Position numbers and translations under genes: made by a program
Shown here: piece by piece, positions 17,668 through 26,580 of the stretch
How positions within the stretch are numbered: position 1 is the first letter of the stretch
Layout of the letters: the number at the start of each line of letters is the position of its first letter
Assembly: GCA_028290465.1 (NCBI GenBank)
Contig: JAQGJU010000136.1
Coordinates: 1 to 64,000 of the forward strand
Reading direction: 5' to 3'
Length of the DNA: 64,000 bases
Source: Xanthobacteraceae bacterium
GTDB lineage: Bacteria > Pseudomonadota > Alphaproteobacteria > Rhizobiales > Xanthobacteraceae
The notes under the pieces: generated by a model
Told to the model about the DNA's origin: nothing
Seen by the model: the letters and a program-made list of their open reading frames with translations, nothing else
Database searches by the model: none

Positions 17668-18093
17668 ATGAGCGACGGCACACGCGACAACGGCAACCGA
17701 ACTGATCCCAAGACCGACGAGGCCGCTCTCTCTGCGAGGCTCCAGCATCTCGGCGAACGGCTCAACCGCAACGCGGCGAGTCGGCCCGCCGAAACCGGTC
17801 CTGGAGCCGGTCCACGGTCCGACGCATCGGCCATGGCTCGCGGCTTCCGCCTTTCGACTGAGTTGGTCGCGGGTGTGCTGGTCGGGGCCGGTATCGGCTG
17901 GATGATCGACTACGGGCTCGGCATCTCGCCGTGGGGGTTTATTGTATTTCTGCTGCTCGGATTCGTTGCCGGCGTCATGAATGTGATGCGGGTCGCCGGT
18001 GTAAGCACCGGGATTTCGAGTGCGGGTGTTTCGCGTATAGGCGCATCGAACGACGAACGGGACCGCGCCGGCCCCCCCACCATGACGAAGTAA
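17668..18093 (+). CDS. atpI: ATP synthase protein I
   Basis: The 141-residue protein has a hydrophilic N-terminal half and two membrane segments typical of AtpI ([38 protein letters not shown]). AtpI helps assemble the c-ring of the Fo sector. It is the first gene of atpI-atpB-atpE-atpF'-atpF, the usual order in Hyphomicrobiales, where the F1 genes are elsewhere. A Ser/Gly/Arg-rich C-terminal tail is somewhat longer than in many homologues. The ATG follows GTGTCATC without a strong Shine-Dalgarno sequence. Confidence 0.85.
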   Translation: MSDGTRDNGNRTDPKTDEAALSARLQHLGERLNRNAASRPAETGPGAGPRSDASAMARGFRLSTELVAGVLVGAGIGWMIDYGLGISPWGFIVFLLLGFVAGVMNVMRVAGVSTGISSAGVSRIGASNDERDRAGPPTMTK

Positions 18094-18148
18094 GGCGCGC
18101 TTCCCGCACGGGGCGGAGGGGCGGCTTGAGACAAGGGACCGACCGGCT

Positions 18149-18898
18149 ATGGCCGATCCGATTCATCAATTCGAGATCATCAAGCTGTTCCCGATCGCCA
18201 AGATCGGCGGTCAGCAGATCGATTTCACCAATTCCGCGCTCTACATGGTGATCGCGGTCGCCGGCATCTCGGCGTTCCTGCTCGGCTCGACCCGCGGACG
18301 CGCGATGGTACCGGGCCGCATGCAGTCCATGGCGGAGATTTCCTACGAATTCGTCGCCGGAACGCTGAGAAGTAGCGCCGGCAGCGAAGGCATGAAGTTC
18401 TTCCCGTTGGTGTTCTCGCTGTTCATGTTCATCACCACGGTGAACATGATCGGCATCATCCCGTACACCTTCACGGTCACCAGCCACATCATCGTCACCG
18501 TGGCGCTGGCGCTGCTGGTGTTCGTCACCGTCGTGGCCTACGGCATCTACAAGAACGGCTTCAAATTCCTCAAGCTGTTCGTACCGAGCGGCATTCCGAT
18601 CTACATCCTGCCGCTGGTAACGCTGATCGAAGTGATGTCGTTCCTTTCGCGGCCGATCTCGCACAGCGTGCGTCTGTTCGCCAACATGCTGGCCGGCCAT
18701 ATCACGCTGAAAGTATTCGGCGGTTTCGTCACCATGCTGAGCGGCTTCGGCCTGGTCGGCTGGCTCGGCGCGACCCTGCCGCTGGCCCTGACCGTGGCGC
18801 TGACCTCACTTGAACTGCTGGTCGCGTTCCTGCAGGCTTACGTGTTCACCATCCTCACCTGCATCTATATCAATGATGCAATTCATCCGGGCCACTGA
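18149..18898 (+). CDS. atpB: ATP synthase Fo subunit a
   Basis: The 249-residue integral membrane protein provides the proton half-channels of Fo. The N-terminus ([16 protein letters not shown]) is typical of alphaproteobacterial subunit a. The essential arginine lies in the [15 protein letters not shown] motif near residue 177, and the last helix carries [15 protein letters not shown]. Length is normal. It follows atpI by 55 bases and precedes atpE by 47 bases in a single operon. Confidence 0.97.
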   Translation: MADPIHQFEIIKLFPIAKIGGQQIDFTNSALYMVIAVAGISAFLLGSTRGRAMVPGRMQSMAEISYEFVAGTLRSSAGSEGMKFFPLVFSLFMFITTVNMIGIIPYTFTVTSHIIVTVALALLVFVTVVAYGIYKNGFKFLKLFVPSGIPIYILPLVTLIEVMSFLSRPISHSVRLFANMLAGHITLKVFGGFVTMLSGFGLVGWLGATLPLALTVALTSLELLVAFLQAYVFTILTCIYINDAIHPGH

Positions 18899-18945
18899 GC
18901 GCCCGTTACTGTCCAGCAGAACCTGAGAGAAAAGGGAGCATTACA

Positions 18946-19173
18946 ATGGATCCGATCGCAGCGAAGTACATCGGCGCCGGCATCGCATGCATCGGCATGG
19001 GCGGCGCGGGCGTCGGCGTGGGCACCATTTTCGGCCACTATCTGGCCGCCGCGCTGCGCAATCCGTCGGCCGCGCAGGGCCAGTTCGGCAACCTGATTTT
19101 CGGTTTCGCCGTGACCGAAGCGCTCGGCATCTTCTCGCTGCTGATCGCGCTGCTGCTGCTGTTCGCGCTGTAA
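18946..19173 (+). CDS. atpE: ATP synthase Fo subunit c
   Basis: The 75-residue proteolipid forms the rotor ring. It has two membrane helices: the glycine-rich first helix ([14 protein letters not shown]) and a second helix with the proton-carrying glutamate E58 ([15 protein letters not shown]). The RNPSAAQGQ loop that contacts the F1 stalk lies between them. A good AAGGGAG ribosome site sits upstream. A stable hairpin follows the stop codon before atpF', which may help raise the level of this multi-copy subunit. Confidence 0.97.
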   Translation: MDPIAAKYIGAGIACIGMGGAGVGVGTIFGHYLAAALRNPSAAQGQFGNLIFGFAVTEALGIFSLLIALLLLFAL

Positions 19174-19192
19174 TCCTGACGCATCAAAAAAC

Positions 19193-19220
19193 GCGCGTCC
19201 GGTCCTTGCGGCCGGCGCGC
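19193..19220 (+). other. Intercistronic hairpin between atpE and atpF'
   Basis: GCGCG-T-CCGG at 19193-19202 pairs with CCGG-CGCGC at 19212-19220 around a 9-nt loop, with one bulged T. It lies 20 bases after the atpE stop codon. An A-run precedes it but no T-run follows, so a stabiliser or processing site is more likely than a full terminator. Confidence 0.45.
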
Positions 19221-19237
19221 GATCTTCGGAGCTGGTG

Positions 19238-19783
19238 ATGGCGACGCCGACCACGCATACGACCTCTTCGGTCGGGCAAGCCCCGCATCCCAAGAGCTTT
19301 CCGCCGTTCGAATCGCACACCTTCGCGTCACAGCTCGTCTGGCTGACGATCACCTTCGTCATCCTGTATGTGCTGATGTCGAAGGCGGCGTTGCCGCGGA
19401 TCGGCGGCATTCTCGAGGAACGGCGCGGCCGGATCGAGGGCGACCTCGCGGCGGCCGAACGGCTCAAGTCCGAATCGGACGCGGCGCTCGCGGCCTACGA
19501 AAAGGCGCTCTCCGAAGCCCGTGCGCGGGCCCAGGCGATCGCCAACGAGACCCGCGACAAGATGGCGGCCGAGGCCGAGACGCGCCGCAAGGCGTTGGAG
19601 GCCGACCTCAACACTAAGCTCGCCTCCGCCGAGCAGCAGATTGCGACCAAGCGGACGGCCGCGATGGCGAACGTGCAAGGCATTGCCGAGCAGGCTGCCT
19701 CGGCCATCGTCGAGCGGCTGATCGGTATGGTGCCGTCGCAAGCCGACGTGTCGGCGGCCGTTTCTGGCGTGCTGAAGCACTAA
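19238..19783 (+). CDS. atpF': ATP synthase Fo subunit b-prime
   Basis: The protein is 181 residues from the ATG at 19238, which has GGAG six bases upstream; a GTG immediately before it is the only alternative. One N-terminal membrane helix ([19 protein letters not shown]) is preceded by a 30-residue tail and followed by a long Ala/Glu/Arg-rich coiled coil that forms the peripheral stalk. The N-terminal extension and the [14 protein letters not shown] segment identify b-prime rather than b. The heterodimer partner is encoded immediately downstream, as in photosynthetic and related alphaproteobacteria. Confidence 0.93.
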   Translation: MATPTTHTTSSVGQAPHPKSFPPFESHTFASQLVWLTITFVILYVLMSKAALPRIGGILEERRGRIEGDLAAAERLKSESDAALAAYEKALSEARARAQAIANETRDKMAAEAETRRKALEADLNTKLASAEQQIATKRTAAMANVQGIAEQAASAIVERLIGMVPSQADVSAAVSGVLKH

Positions 19784-19807
19784 GTCTGATCAGTTAGGGC
19801 CACTACG

Positions 19808-20290
19808 ATGTTGGAAGCCGAAGTCTGGGTCGCCGTCGCCTTCGTCATCCTGATGGCGCTGATGTATTATCTGCGCGTCCATGTGACCGTGCTCAACGCG
19901 CTCGACCAGCGTCAGGCGCGCATCAAGGCCGAACTCGACGAGGCCAAGCGGCTGCGCGACGAAGCCCAGAGCCTGCTCGAGGCCTATCAGCAGAAGCACC
20001 GGGAAGCCGAGACCGAAGCTGAAGCGATCCTGGCCGGCGCGCGCGCCGAGGCCGAACGCATCGCCCAGGAAGCCGCCGCCAAGCTGGAAGAATTCATCGC
20101 CCGCCGCACCCGCATGGCCGAGACCAAGATTGCCCAGGCCGAAGTCCAGGCGCTGGCCGATGTCCGCGCCGCCGCCGCCGACGCGGCCGTGTCGGCCGCC
20201 GAGAAGATCCTGGTGCAATCCGCCCGCAACAATGTGGCCGATACCCTGATCGCCAAGGGCATCGACGAAGTGAAGAAGAAGCTCAACTAG
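19808..20290 (+). CDS. atpF: ATP synthase Fo subunit b
   Basis: The 160-residue protein has one membrane helix at the extreme N-terminus ([18 protein letters not shown]). An uninterrupted charged coiled coil, ending in [11 protein letters not shown], follows. It pairs with b-prime to form the peripheral stalk holding F1. It is the last gene of this Fo operon; no F1 gene follows, which is the normal split arrangement in this order. It starts 24 bases after b-prime. Confidence 0.95.
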   Translation: MLEAEVWVAVAFVILMALMYYLRVHVTVLNALDQRQARIKAELDEAKRLRDEAQSLLEAYQQKHREAETEAEAILAGARAEAERIAQEAAAKLEEFIARRTRMAETKIAQAEVQALADVRAAAADAAVSAAEKILVQSARNNVADTLIAKGIDEVKKKLN

Positions 20291-20337
20291 AGCCTTCGAC
20301 ACAAAGCGCCTTAGACACATAGCGCCTTAGACACAGC
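20291..20337 (+). repeat. Short tandem repeat after atpF
   Basis: Directly behind the atpF stop codon a unit close to AGCGCCTTAGACACA is repeated about three times, the first copy diverged (AGCCTTCGACACA). No stable hairpin is formed by the units themselves. The function is unknown; it may be slippage-derived. Confidence 0.5.
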
Positions 20338-20393
20338 GGCATCGGGTTTACTACCAAGTCGCTCGCGACTCATTTTCCCCATACTCCGGTTCT

Positions 20394-20417
20394 ATGCGCG
20401 GGCCTTCGCTCGCGCAT
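20394..20417 (+). terminator. Candidate transcription terminator/stem-loop after the atp operon
   Basis: ATGCGCG at 20394-20400 and CGCGCAT at 20411-20417 form a perfect 7-bp stem with a 10-nt loop, about 100 bases after atpF. The following TTGCGTTGTG is only weakly T-rich, so termination is uncertain. A smaller dyad GTGAC-ATC-GTCAC lies at 20425-20437. Confidence 0.35.
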
Positions 20418-20553
20418 TTGCGTTGTGACATCGTCACGGCACGCAAAGGTAATTCGCTCCTGCGTACCAGCCGGCTGTTGCCGGCACTCGCGCGTTTTAT
20501 GATTCGTCGGTTTTGTTGGCCCACTATCTCGGGCCGGCCACCGCGGAGGATGA

Positions 20554-21210
20554 ATGGTCATTTTCGACTGTAATGGCGTGCTGGTCGACAGCGAGCCGAT
20601 CGCCGCGGAAGTGCTGGCGGGCGAACTCACCCGCGCCGGCTTCGTGATCACGGCCGAAGTGGTCGCGCACTATTTCACCGGCCGCCGCCCGACCGACATC
20701 TTCGCCGCGATCGAGGCCGCGACCCATCGCCAATTGCCGGCCGATTTCGCCGCCGTGGTAGCGGCCGCCACCCTAGCGCGGCTCCGTGCCGAATTGCGCA
20801 CCACGCCCCATGCCGAATACGCGCTGACCTGGCTGCGCGGGCCGAAATGCGTCGCCTCGTCGTCGACCATGGACCGGGTGGAGGCGAGCCTGGACTGCAC
20901 CGGGCTGACCCGGTTTTTCGGACCGAACCTGTTCAGCGCCAGCGAAGTGCCGCGCGGCAAGCCGGCGCCCGACCTGTTCCTGCATGTCGCGGCCAAGATC
21001 GGCGTGCAGCCGGCCGACTGCATCGTGGTCGAGGATGCGCCCGCCGGGATAGCGGCCGCGCGCGCCGCCGGCATGACGCCGATCGGTTTCGTCGGTGGCC
21101 GGCATGCCGGCCCCAATCTGGCCTCGGAATTGACCGCCGCCGGCGCCCAAGTGGTGATCCCGGATCTGCGCGCCCTGAAGGCGACCGTGATCGAGCTGCG
21201 CGGGTGGTGA
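20554..21210 (+). CDS. HAD family hydrolase with altered motif I
   Basis: The 218-residue protein has the beta-phosphoglucomutase/phosphatase layout of the HAD superfamily. The nucleophile D5 is in FDCNGVLVDSEP, the motif II serine in SSSTMDR, the motif III lysine in PRGKPAPDLF and the motif IV acidic residue in VVEDAPAGIAAARAAGM. A cap domain lies between motifs I and II. The general acid/base residue two positions after the nucleophile is Asn (N7) instead of the usual Asp. This may lower phosphatase activity or change the reaction. The gene stands alone after the atp operon, and its substrate is unknown. Confidence 0.88.
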   Translation: MVIFDCNGVLVDSEPIAAEVLAGELTRAGFVITAEVVAHYFTGRRPTDIFAAIEAATHRQLPADFAAVVAAATLARLRAELRTTPHAEYALTWLRGPKCVASSSTMDRVEASLDCTGLTRFFGPNLFSASEVPRGKPAPDLFLHVAAKIGVQPADCIVVEDAPAGIAAARAAGMTPIGFVGGRHAGPNLASELTAAGAQVVIPDLRALKATVIELRGW

Positions 21211-21243
21211 TTGTGCGCGTGGTCTTGCGCGGACCTCTCCCGG

Positions 21244-21340
21244 CCTCATGGTGAGGAGCGCACTTCTTAGTGCGCGTCTCGAACCATGAGACCGCCCCCG
21301 CCCTTCGAGACGGCCGCGGCGCGGCCTCCTCAGGGTGAGG
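21244..21340. repeat. Nested-palindrome interspersed repeat (copy 1)
   Basis: Outer arms CCTCATGGTGAGGAG and CTCCTCAGGGTGAGG can pair, as can inner arms GTCTCGAA and TTCGAGAC. A side hairpin GCGCACT-TCTT-AGTGCGC is carried on the left limb. The second copy at 46023-46128 has the same order of elements. It lies between the HAD hydrolase gene and the lipoprotein gene. Confidence 0.7.
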
Positions 21341-21369
21341 GCGGATTGATCTCAGAATGAGTTTTAAGT

Positions 21370-22074
21370 CTAGCTTTTCGGCTTGGGCTTGCGGGCCGGA
21401 GCCCGCTTCGGCTGCTCGGACAACGGATCGAAGCCGACATAGACGACGTAGGTCTCAAGCTCGCCGACCTTGGGCGTCGGGAATGTCAGGCCTTCCTCGA
21501 TATGGCTGAACGCCACATTGCCCTGCCCCGGCGGAATATTGACCGGGATACGTTGCAGCGTGGTCACGATGGTCTTCGGCTCGACGCCTTCCTTGACCAC
21601 GGCATAACGCAGCGGGATCACGATATCGCCGGGAGCGCCTGCCGGACCGAGGACGACCCGGCCCTGGGTGCCGACCTTGATGGTCATGGTCGCGCCGCGC
21701 ACAATGCATTCGCGCGCCAATTGGCCGAGCGTGGCCTGATAGCGCAGGTCGGTCGCGTTACGTTCCGCCGTATTGGTGCCGGTGATCGACAGCGTCGCGG
21801 CGCCCTGGCGAATATCGATGCCGGGACAATTCTGCAGCGGATCGATATCGGAGCCCGGCCCGGTGCTAAGGCCGGTATTGGCCGGCGCGTTGACGCCCGC
21901 GATCGGGTTCGGATTCGGCGTACCGACCAGCGGGGTGTCCGATTTCGATGCGAACGGATTGCTGACCGAACCGCAGCCCGTCAGCCCCATAGCCAACAGC
22001 ACCATCGCGGCCGTCCTCGCCGGTTCGCGCCATCCTGTTCGCACGTTTCCCATCCCACTCATTCGATACGCCAT
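21370..22074 (-). CDS. Putative outer-envelope lipoprotein
   Basis: The product of up to 234 residues has an N-terminal charged stretch, a hydrophobic segment and a lipobox LTGC (C34 from the 22074 start), so it is probably a lipoprotein. A Ser/Pro/Asn-rich linker follows. A globular beta-rich domain of about 140 residues comes next (ATLSITGTNTAERNATDLR, GRVVLGPAGAPGDIVIPLR), and the tail is basic (KRAPARKPKPKS). Starts at codons 1, 5 and 8 are all possible, and none has a strong ribosome site. I do not recognise a family with known function. Confidence 0.65.
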   Translation of the reverse strand: MAYRMSGMGNVRTGWREPARTAAMVLLAMGLTGCGSVSNPFASKSDTPLVGTPNPNPIAGVNAPANTGLSTGPGSDIDPLQNCPGIDIRQGAATLSITGTNTAERNATDLRYQATLGQLARECIVRGATMTIKVGTQGRVVLGPAGAPGDIVIPLRYAVVKEGVEPKTIVTTLQRIPVNIPPGQGNVAFSHIEEGLTFPTPKVGELETYVVYVGFDPLSEQPKRAPARKPKPKS

Positions 22075-22146
22075 TACGCCGCCGGTTTATAGCAGGGCAA
22101 CCATGGCGGACCCAAGGCCGCTGAAAGGCTTGGTTAAGGACGCTCT

Positions 22147-22734
22147 TTAAAGACCCCTGGGCCGGTCCAGCCGCGCATAGAGCAGATGGTCCTGCCAGGC
22201 GCCGTGGATGCACAGATATTCCCGGGCATAGCCTTCGCGCTCGAACCCGCTCCTTTCCAGCAGCCGGATCGAGGCCGAATTGGTTGGGATGCAGGCGGCC
22301 TCCAGCCGGTGCAGCCGCAGCGTCGTGAACGCGAACGGGATCAGGGCCGCGACCGCGGCCGTCATAAGGCCGCAGCGCGCATAGGGCAGCCCGATCCAGT
22401 AACCGAGGCTGCCGGCCTGGGCGACGCCGCGCCGCACATTGGCGATGGTCAGGCCGCCGAGCAGCAGCCCGTCGTCGCGCCGGAACAGGAAGAACGGATA
22501 GGCCAGGTCCATCCGCTGGTCCTCGGCATAGCGCCGCAGTCGGCGGCGAAACGCGCCGCGCGTCAGGTCGTCGGCCGGCCAGGTCGGCTCCCAGGGCACC
22601 AGGAAGTCCCGGCTCGCTTCCCGCAGTTCGGCCCAGGCCGCATAGTCGGCGATCTGCGGGGCGCGAAGCATCACGCCTTCGCCGACGATCGCCGGCAGCG
22701 AGTCCGAGAAACTGGCAGTGCGGAAGAAGGCCAT
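22147..22734 (-). CDS. RimJ/RimL-type GNAT N-acetyltransferase
   Basis: The 195-residue protein matches the RimJ/RimL group that acetylates protein N-termini or related amines with acetyl-CoA. Visible features are GEGVMLRAPQIADYAAWAEL at the start, the beta-4/5 segment AGSLGYWIGLPYARCGLM, and the late NSASIRLLERSGFEREGYARE typical of the family. Length is normal. It is on the same strand as the lipoprotein and lies 72 bases upstream of it. A two-arm repeat begins 16 bases before its start codon. Confidence 0.85.
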   Translation of the reverse strand: MAFFRTASFSDSLPAIVGEGVMLRAPQIADYAAWAELREASRDFLVPWEPTWPADDLTRGAFRRRLRRYAEDQRMDLAYPFFLFRRDDGLLLGGLTIANVRRGVAQAGSLGYWIGLPYARCGLMTAAVAALIPFAFTTLRLHRLEAACIPTNSASIRLLERSGFEREGYAREYLCIHGAWQDHLLYARLDRPRGL

Positions 22735-22749
22735 GAACGGTTCCGCGAA

Positions 22750-22890
22750 GAGCGCGTCCAGTAAAAGTGGATACCGGTTTTACGGCAAAGCGCAGATTGC
22801 GTAAACTTATCTGCGTACACGCTCTCAGTGTCTAAACAGACGCGTTTTCTTCAAGTGAAGTGGTTTCCACTTCACTTGAAAACGCTCTAG
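22750..22890. repeat. Two-arm hairpin repeat, copy 1 (with an inserted third hairpin)
   Basis: Arm A starts GAGCGCGTCC and contains GTAAAA/TTTTAC. Arm B contains AAGTGAAGTGG/CCACTTCACTT inside CGTTTTC/GAAAACG and ends CTCTAG. Relative to the other copies, a 25-nt hairpin (22791-22815) is inserted into the descending strand of arm A. It lies between the divergent GNAT start and the M16 peptidase stop. Confidence 0.75.
22791..22815. repeat. Hairpin with conserved TGCGTAAACTT loop, copy 1
   Basis: CGCAGAT and ATCTGCG pair perfectly around the 11-nt loop TGCGTAAACTT. The same loop with a different but still perfect stem occurs at 61582-61606. Stem change with a fixed loop suggests that the folded form is maintained. 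Confidence 0.6.
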
Positions 22891-22943
22891 GACGGGACCG
22901 GGCGGTTGGGCCCGGGCGCGCACCCGTACGCCTGAGAGAATGC

Positions 22944-24215
22944 TCAGGCGGCCCGGCGAACCAAACTTTCAGCGATCGTGGCCGCGCTTTCAAGTCCCGA
23001 ACCTGGCCCAAGCGCCGCGATCGCCGGCTGGCTGCCGGACAAAAGCGCGCGACCGGCGGCCCGCGCGCTCTCGACGGTGACGGCCTCGATCTTGCCGACG
23101 ATCTCTTCAAGCGGGATCGGGCGGCCATAGGCGATCATCTGCCGGGCGAGTTGTTCGGCACGGGCGCCGGAGCTTTCCAGCGCCATCAACAGCCCGACCT
23201 TCATCTGGGCGCGGCAGCGCGCGATCTCTTCCTCGGTGATGGTGTCGACCGCGTTGCCGATTTCCTCGACCACGACGCGCATCAGTTCGGGCACATCGGC
23301 GGCGTCGGTGCCGGCATAGAGGCCGAACATGCCCGTATCCGAATACGGCACGTGGAAAGAATAGATCGCGTAGCACAGGCCGCGCTTCTCGCGGACTTCC
23401 TGGAACAGGCGGGACGACATGCCGCCACCGAGCGCGCTGGTGAACACCTGGAGGCTGTAGAGGTCCTTGTGGCCCTGCGGCAGTCCCTGCAATCCCATCG
23501 CGATATGGACCTGCTCGAGATCGCGCGGCTCGATGCGGGCGCCGCCACCGAAACGTGCTGGTTCGGGCGTCGGACCGCCCGCGCCCGCGAAGCTGGCGAA
23601 ACGGCGCTCGGCCTCTTCGACCACGGTCGCATGATCGAGCGCGCCGGCCGCCGAGATCACCATGTCGGGCGCGCGATAATTGCGCGACAGGTAAGTCTGC
23701 AGCGCGTCCTTGTCGAACGCCCGCACCGTCGCCGGCGTGCCCAGGATCGAACGGCCGACCGCCTGGCCCGGATACGCGGTGGATTGCAGATGCTCGAACA
23801 CCACGTCGTCGGGGGTGTCCTCGACCGCGCCGATCTCCTGCACGATGACGTTCTGCTCGCGCGCGAGTTCGGCGGGCTCGAAGCTTGGGTCGGACAGGAT
23901 GTCGGACAGCACGTCGAGCGCCAGCGGCACGTCCGCGCGGAGAACACGTGCATAATAGGCCGTCGACTCGATGGAAGTCGCGGCGTTGATGTCACCACCG
24001 ACCGCCTCGATCTCCTCGGCGATCTGCCGCGCATTGCGCCGGCTGGTGCCCTTGAAGGCCATGTGCTCGAGAAGGTGCGAAATGCCGTGCTCGTCGTGGA
24101 ATTCGTCGCGGCTGCCGGCCGCGACCCAGACGCCCAGCGAAGCGGTTTCCAGATGCGGCATCGCGTCGGTGACCACCGTCAGGCCGGTGGACAGCTTGGT
24201 GACTTCAACGCTCAT
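22944..24215 (-). CDS. M16 family zinc metallopeptidase (mitochondrial processing peptidase-like)
   Basis: The 423-residue protein has the inverted zinc motif HLLEHMAFKGT (H47, E50, H51) and the downstream acidic helix of the M16 N-terminal domain. The C-terminal domain carries SSRLFQEVREKRGLCYAIYS. It is the soluble, single-chain-pair type (pitrilysin clan, M16B) that degrades or processes peptides. Its ATG overlaps the thrC stop by four bases (ATGA), so it is translationally coupled to thrC. That adjacency is common in Hyphomicrobiales without an obvious metabolic reason. Confidence 0.92.
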   Translation of the reverse strand: MSVEVTKLSTGLTVVTDAMPHLETASLGVWVAAGSRDEFHDEHGISHLLEHMAFKGTSRRNARQIAEEIEAVGGDINAATSIESTAYYARVLRADVPLALDVLSDILSDPSFEPAELAREQNVIVQEIGAVEDTPDDVVFEHLQSTAYPGQAVGRSILGTPATVRAFDKDALQTYLSRNYRAPDMVISAAGALDHATVVEEAERRFASFAGAGGPTPEPARFGGGARIEPRDLEQVHIAMGLQGLPQGHKDLYSLQVFTSALGGGMSSRLFQEVREKRGLCYAIYSFHVPYSDTGMFGLYAGTDAADVPELMRVVVEEIGNAVDTITEEEIARCRAQMKVGLLMALESSGARAEQLARQMIAYGRPIPLEEIVGKIEAVTVESARAAGRALLSGSQPAIAALGPGSGLESAATIAESLVRRAA

Positions 24216-25627
24216 GCCGCGGCTCCTTCACGCGCGGCCCGGCTGGCCGCGAGAATGAATTGTTCGACGCTGTGCTGATCGGCCGGGAGCGGCGTCACGC
24301 GCTCCGGCCGCTGATTAAGATCGCCCAGCCATTCCGGCAGTTGCGGACGCACGCCGCAGGCGGCTTCGACGGCATCCGGGAATTTCGCCGGATGCGCGGT
24401 CGACAGCACCACCATCGGCACTCCCGGCGCGCGATTGTCCTTTTCGGCGACCGCGATGCCGACCGCCGTATGCGGATCGACCAGATAGCCGGTCTCGCGC
24501 AATACGGTGCGGATGGTCGCGGCGGTCTCTTCCTCGTCGGCGCGGTCGGCCGTGAACAGCGTGCGGATCGACGACAGCGCTTCAGCCCTGATCGTGAAGC
24601 TGCGCGACTGCGCCAGCGAGCCCATCAGCGCATTCACCGCCTTGCCGTCGCGCTGATAGGCGTCGAACAGCAGGCGCTCGAAATTCGACGACACCTGAAT
24701 ATCCATGGACGGCGAACTGGTCGCGTTCACGCCGCGCAGTTCATACGTGCCGGTGTCCAGTGTGCGGGCCAGGATATCGTTGCTGTTGGTGGCGATCACC
24801 AGGCGATCGATCGGCAGGCCCATGTTGCGCGCCACATAGCCGGCATAGACGTCGCCGAAATTTCCGGTCGGCACCGTGAACGACACCTTGCGGTGCGGCG
24901 CGCCGAGCGCGACGCCGGCCGTGAAATAATAGACCACCTGCGCGGCGATGCGCGCCCAGTTGATCGAATTGACGCCGGACAGCTTCACGCGGTCGCGAAA
25001 TGCGTTGTGGTTGAACAGGCCTTTCACGATCGCCTGACAATCGTCGAAGGTGCCGTCGAGCGCCAGGATGTGCACGTTGTCGTCGGTGACGCTGGTCATC
25101 ATCCGACGCTGCACGTCCGACACGCGGCCATGCGGATACAGCACCACGAGATCGATCTGGCTGCGGCCGCGGAACGCTTCGACGGCGGCGCCGCCGGTGT
25201 CGCCCGAGGTTGCCACCGCGATGGTGGTGCGTTCACCGCGCTGCGCCAGCGCGTAGTCCATCAGCCGGGCGATGAGCTGCATCGCCAGATCTTTGAACGC
25301 CAGCGTCGGGCCGTGGAACAACTCCAGCACGAACTGGTTGGTGCCGGTCTGCACCAGCGGCACCGTCGCCGGGTGACGGAAGCTGCCATAGGCCTCATTG
25401 GCCATGCGGGCGAGATCGGCCTCCGGGATCGCATCGCCGATCAGCGGCCGCATCACTTCAACCGCGACTTCGGCGTAGGGCCGCCCGGCGAAACCCGCGA
25501 TGGTCTCCGGCGAAAGACGCGGCCAGCTCTCCGGCACATAGAGGCCGCCGTCGCGGGCGAGACCCGCCAGCATCACCTCGATGAAGCCGAGCGGCTGGGA
25601 TTCGCCGCGGGTAGAGACATGGCGCAC
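24212..25627 (-). CDS. thrC: Threonine synthase
   Basis: The 471-residue PLP enzyme converts O-phosphohomoserine to threonine. The PLP lysine K112 is in HGPTLAFKDLAMQ, and the phosphate-binding loop is in VATSGDTGGAAVEAF. The N-terminal MRHVSTRGE and the FTVPTGNFGDVYAGYVA segment are typical of the long bacterial/yeast-type enzyme. Translation begins at a GTG (25627) with AAGGA upstream. It lies 149 bases after the SURF1 stop on the same strand and may be transcribed as the tail of the oxidase operon. Confidence 0.95.
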   Translation of the reverse strand: MRHVSTRGESQPLGFIEVMLAGLARDGGLYVPESWPRLSPETIAGFAGRPYAEVAVEVMRPLIGDAIPEADLARMANEAYGSFRHPATVPLVQTGTNQFVLELFHGPTLAFKDLAMQLIARLMDYALAQRGERTTIAVATSGDTGGAAVEAFRGRSQIDLVVLYPHGRVSDVQRRMMTSVTDDNVHILALDGTFDDCQAIVKGLFNHNAFRDRVKLSGVNSINWARIAAQVVYYFTAGVALGAPHRKVSFTVPTGNFGDVYAGYVARNMGLPIDRLVIATNSNDILARTLDTGTYELRGVNATSSPSMDIQVSSNFERLLFDAYQRDGKAVNALMGSLAQSRSFTIRAEALSSIRTLFTADRADEEETAATIRTVLRETGYLVDPHTAVGIAVAEKDNRAPGVPMVVLSTAHPAKFPDAVEAACGVRPQLPEWLGDLNQRPERVTPLPADQHSVEQFILAASRAAREGAAA

Positions 25628-25776
25628 GCGCGAAACGTCCTTGGCGTCCGGTCGGGCCGAGGCGCCGCGAGCCCCAACCTGTTGATTTTAATTAGGTTCC
25701 GGGCCACGTGCCGGCGACCCGGAGAGATGTGCGGCACACTAAACAAAAAACCGGCCGATCCACAAGGAAGCCGGTG

Positions 25777-26580
25777 TCAGTTCGCCGCCCCCCTCCCCGC
25801 ATCCGGATGCGCGGCAGCACGGCGACGACTTAACACGAAGGCCCCGGCAACGCCGACCAGCATCAGCGCCAGCCCGTACCAGGTCACGGCATATTGCAGA
25901 TGATTGTCGGGGAGCTGCGGCACCAGACGGCCGGGTTTCGGGCCGCCGCCGGCCGGCACCGGGCTTTCCTGCTCGACATAGAACGGTGCGACGCTGCCGG
26001 CTTGGCCGCTGTCTTGGCCCCAGCCCTTCACGGCGGCGATCGGAACATGGTCGCGGGCATACCAGGTGTTGCGGCCCAGGTCGCCGGCCGGCGTGAACAG
26101 GCCGGGCGGTTCCGGCCAGCGCAGCGCGCCGACGATCTCGATCGGACCCGGGAGCGGAGCCGCGCGGGCTTTTGAATCCTTCCCGCTTTCCGGCACAAAG
26201 CCGCGATTGACCACCACGATGCCGCCGCCCGGCAGACGCGCCGGCGACAGCACCCAATAGCCGACGCCCGAGACATCCTTCCGCAGCGCCGAACCGGCCG
26301 TGTAGACCAGGGCTTCCTGCGTCGGATCGAGCGTGGCGGTAAAGCGCACCCGGCGATATTCGTCATCGGTCGGGGTCAGCCGGGGCCATTGGCCGGCCGC
26401 CGGCAGCGGCACCGGATCGGTATTGACGCGCTGCTCCAGGGTGGCGATCAAGCCTTGCTTCCAGGCCTTGCGCTCCAGCTGCCAAGTGCCGAGCGACACC
26501 AGCACGGCGAACGCAGCCAGCACGATCACGCCGGCCCAGACAGAGCCGCGGCGACGCACAGTGCCGGCTTGTGCCGTCAC
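25777..26580 (-). CDS. SURF1 family cytochrome oxidase biogenesis protein
   Basis: The 267-residue protein has two membrane helices, one at each end (VIVLAAFAVLVSLGTWQLER and YGLALMLVGVAGAFVLSRR), with a periplasmic domain between. This is the SURF1/Shy1 topology. The hallmark LGTWQLERKAWK and the VVVNRGFVPESGK segment are present. SURF1 aids heme a insertion into subunit I. The GTG start at 26580 overlaps the DUF983 stop by four bases (GTGA). A much longer open frame runs through this region, but the upstream part is antisense or out of frame with known oxidase genes. Confidence 0.9.
   Translation of the reverse strand: MTAQAGTVRRRGSVWAGVIVLAAFAVLVSLGTWQLERKAWKQGLIATLEQRVNTDPVPLPAAGQWPRLTPTDDEYRRVRFTATLDPTQEALVYTAGSALRKDVSGVGYWVLSPARLPGGGIVVVNRGFVPESGKDSKARAAPLPGPIEIVGALRWPEPPGLFTPAGDLGRNTWYARDHVPIAAVKGWGQDSGQAGSVAPFYVEQESPVPAGGGPKPGRLVPQLPDNHLQYAVTWYGLALMLVGVAGAFVLSRRRAAAHPDAGRGAAN

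Noticed and set aside
22860-25903. Two long plus-strand open frames opposite the M16 peptidase and thrC
   Set aside because: There are no motifs and no ribosome sites, and the minus-strand genes are unambiguous.
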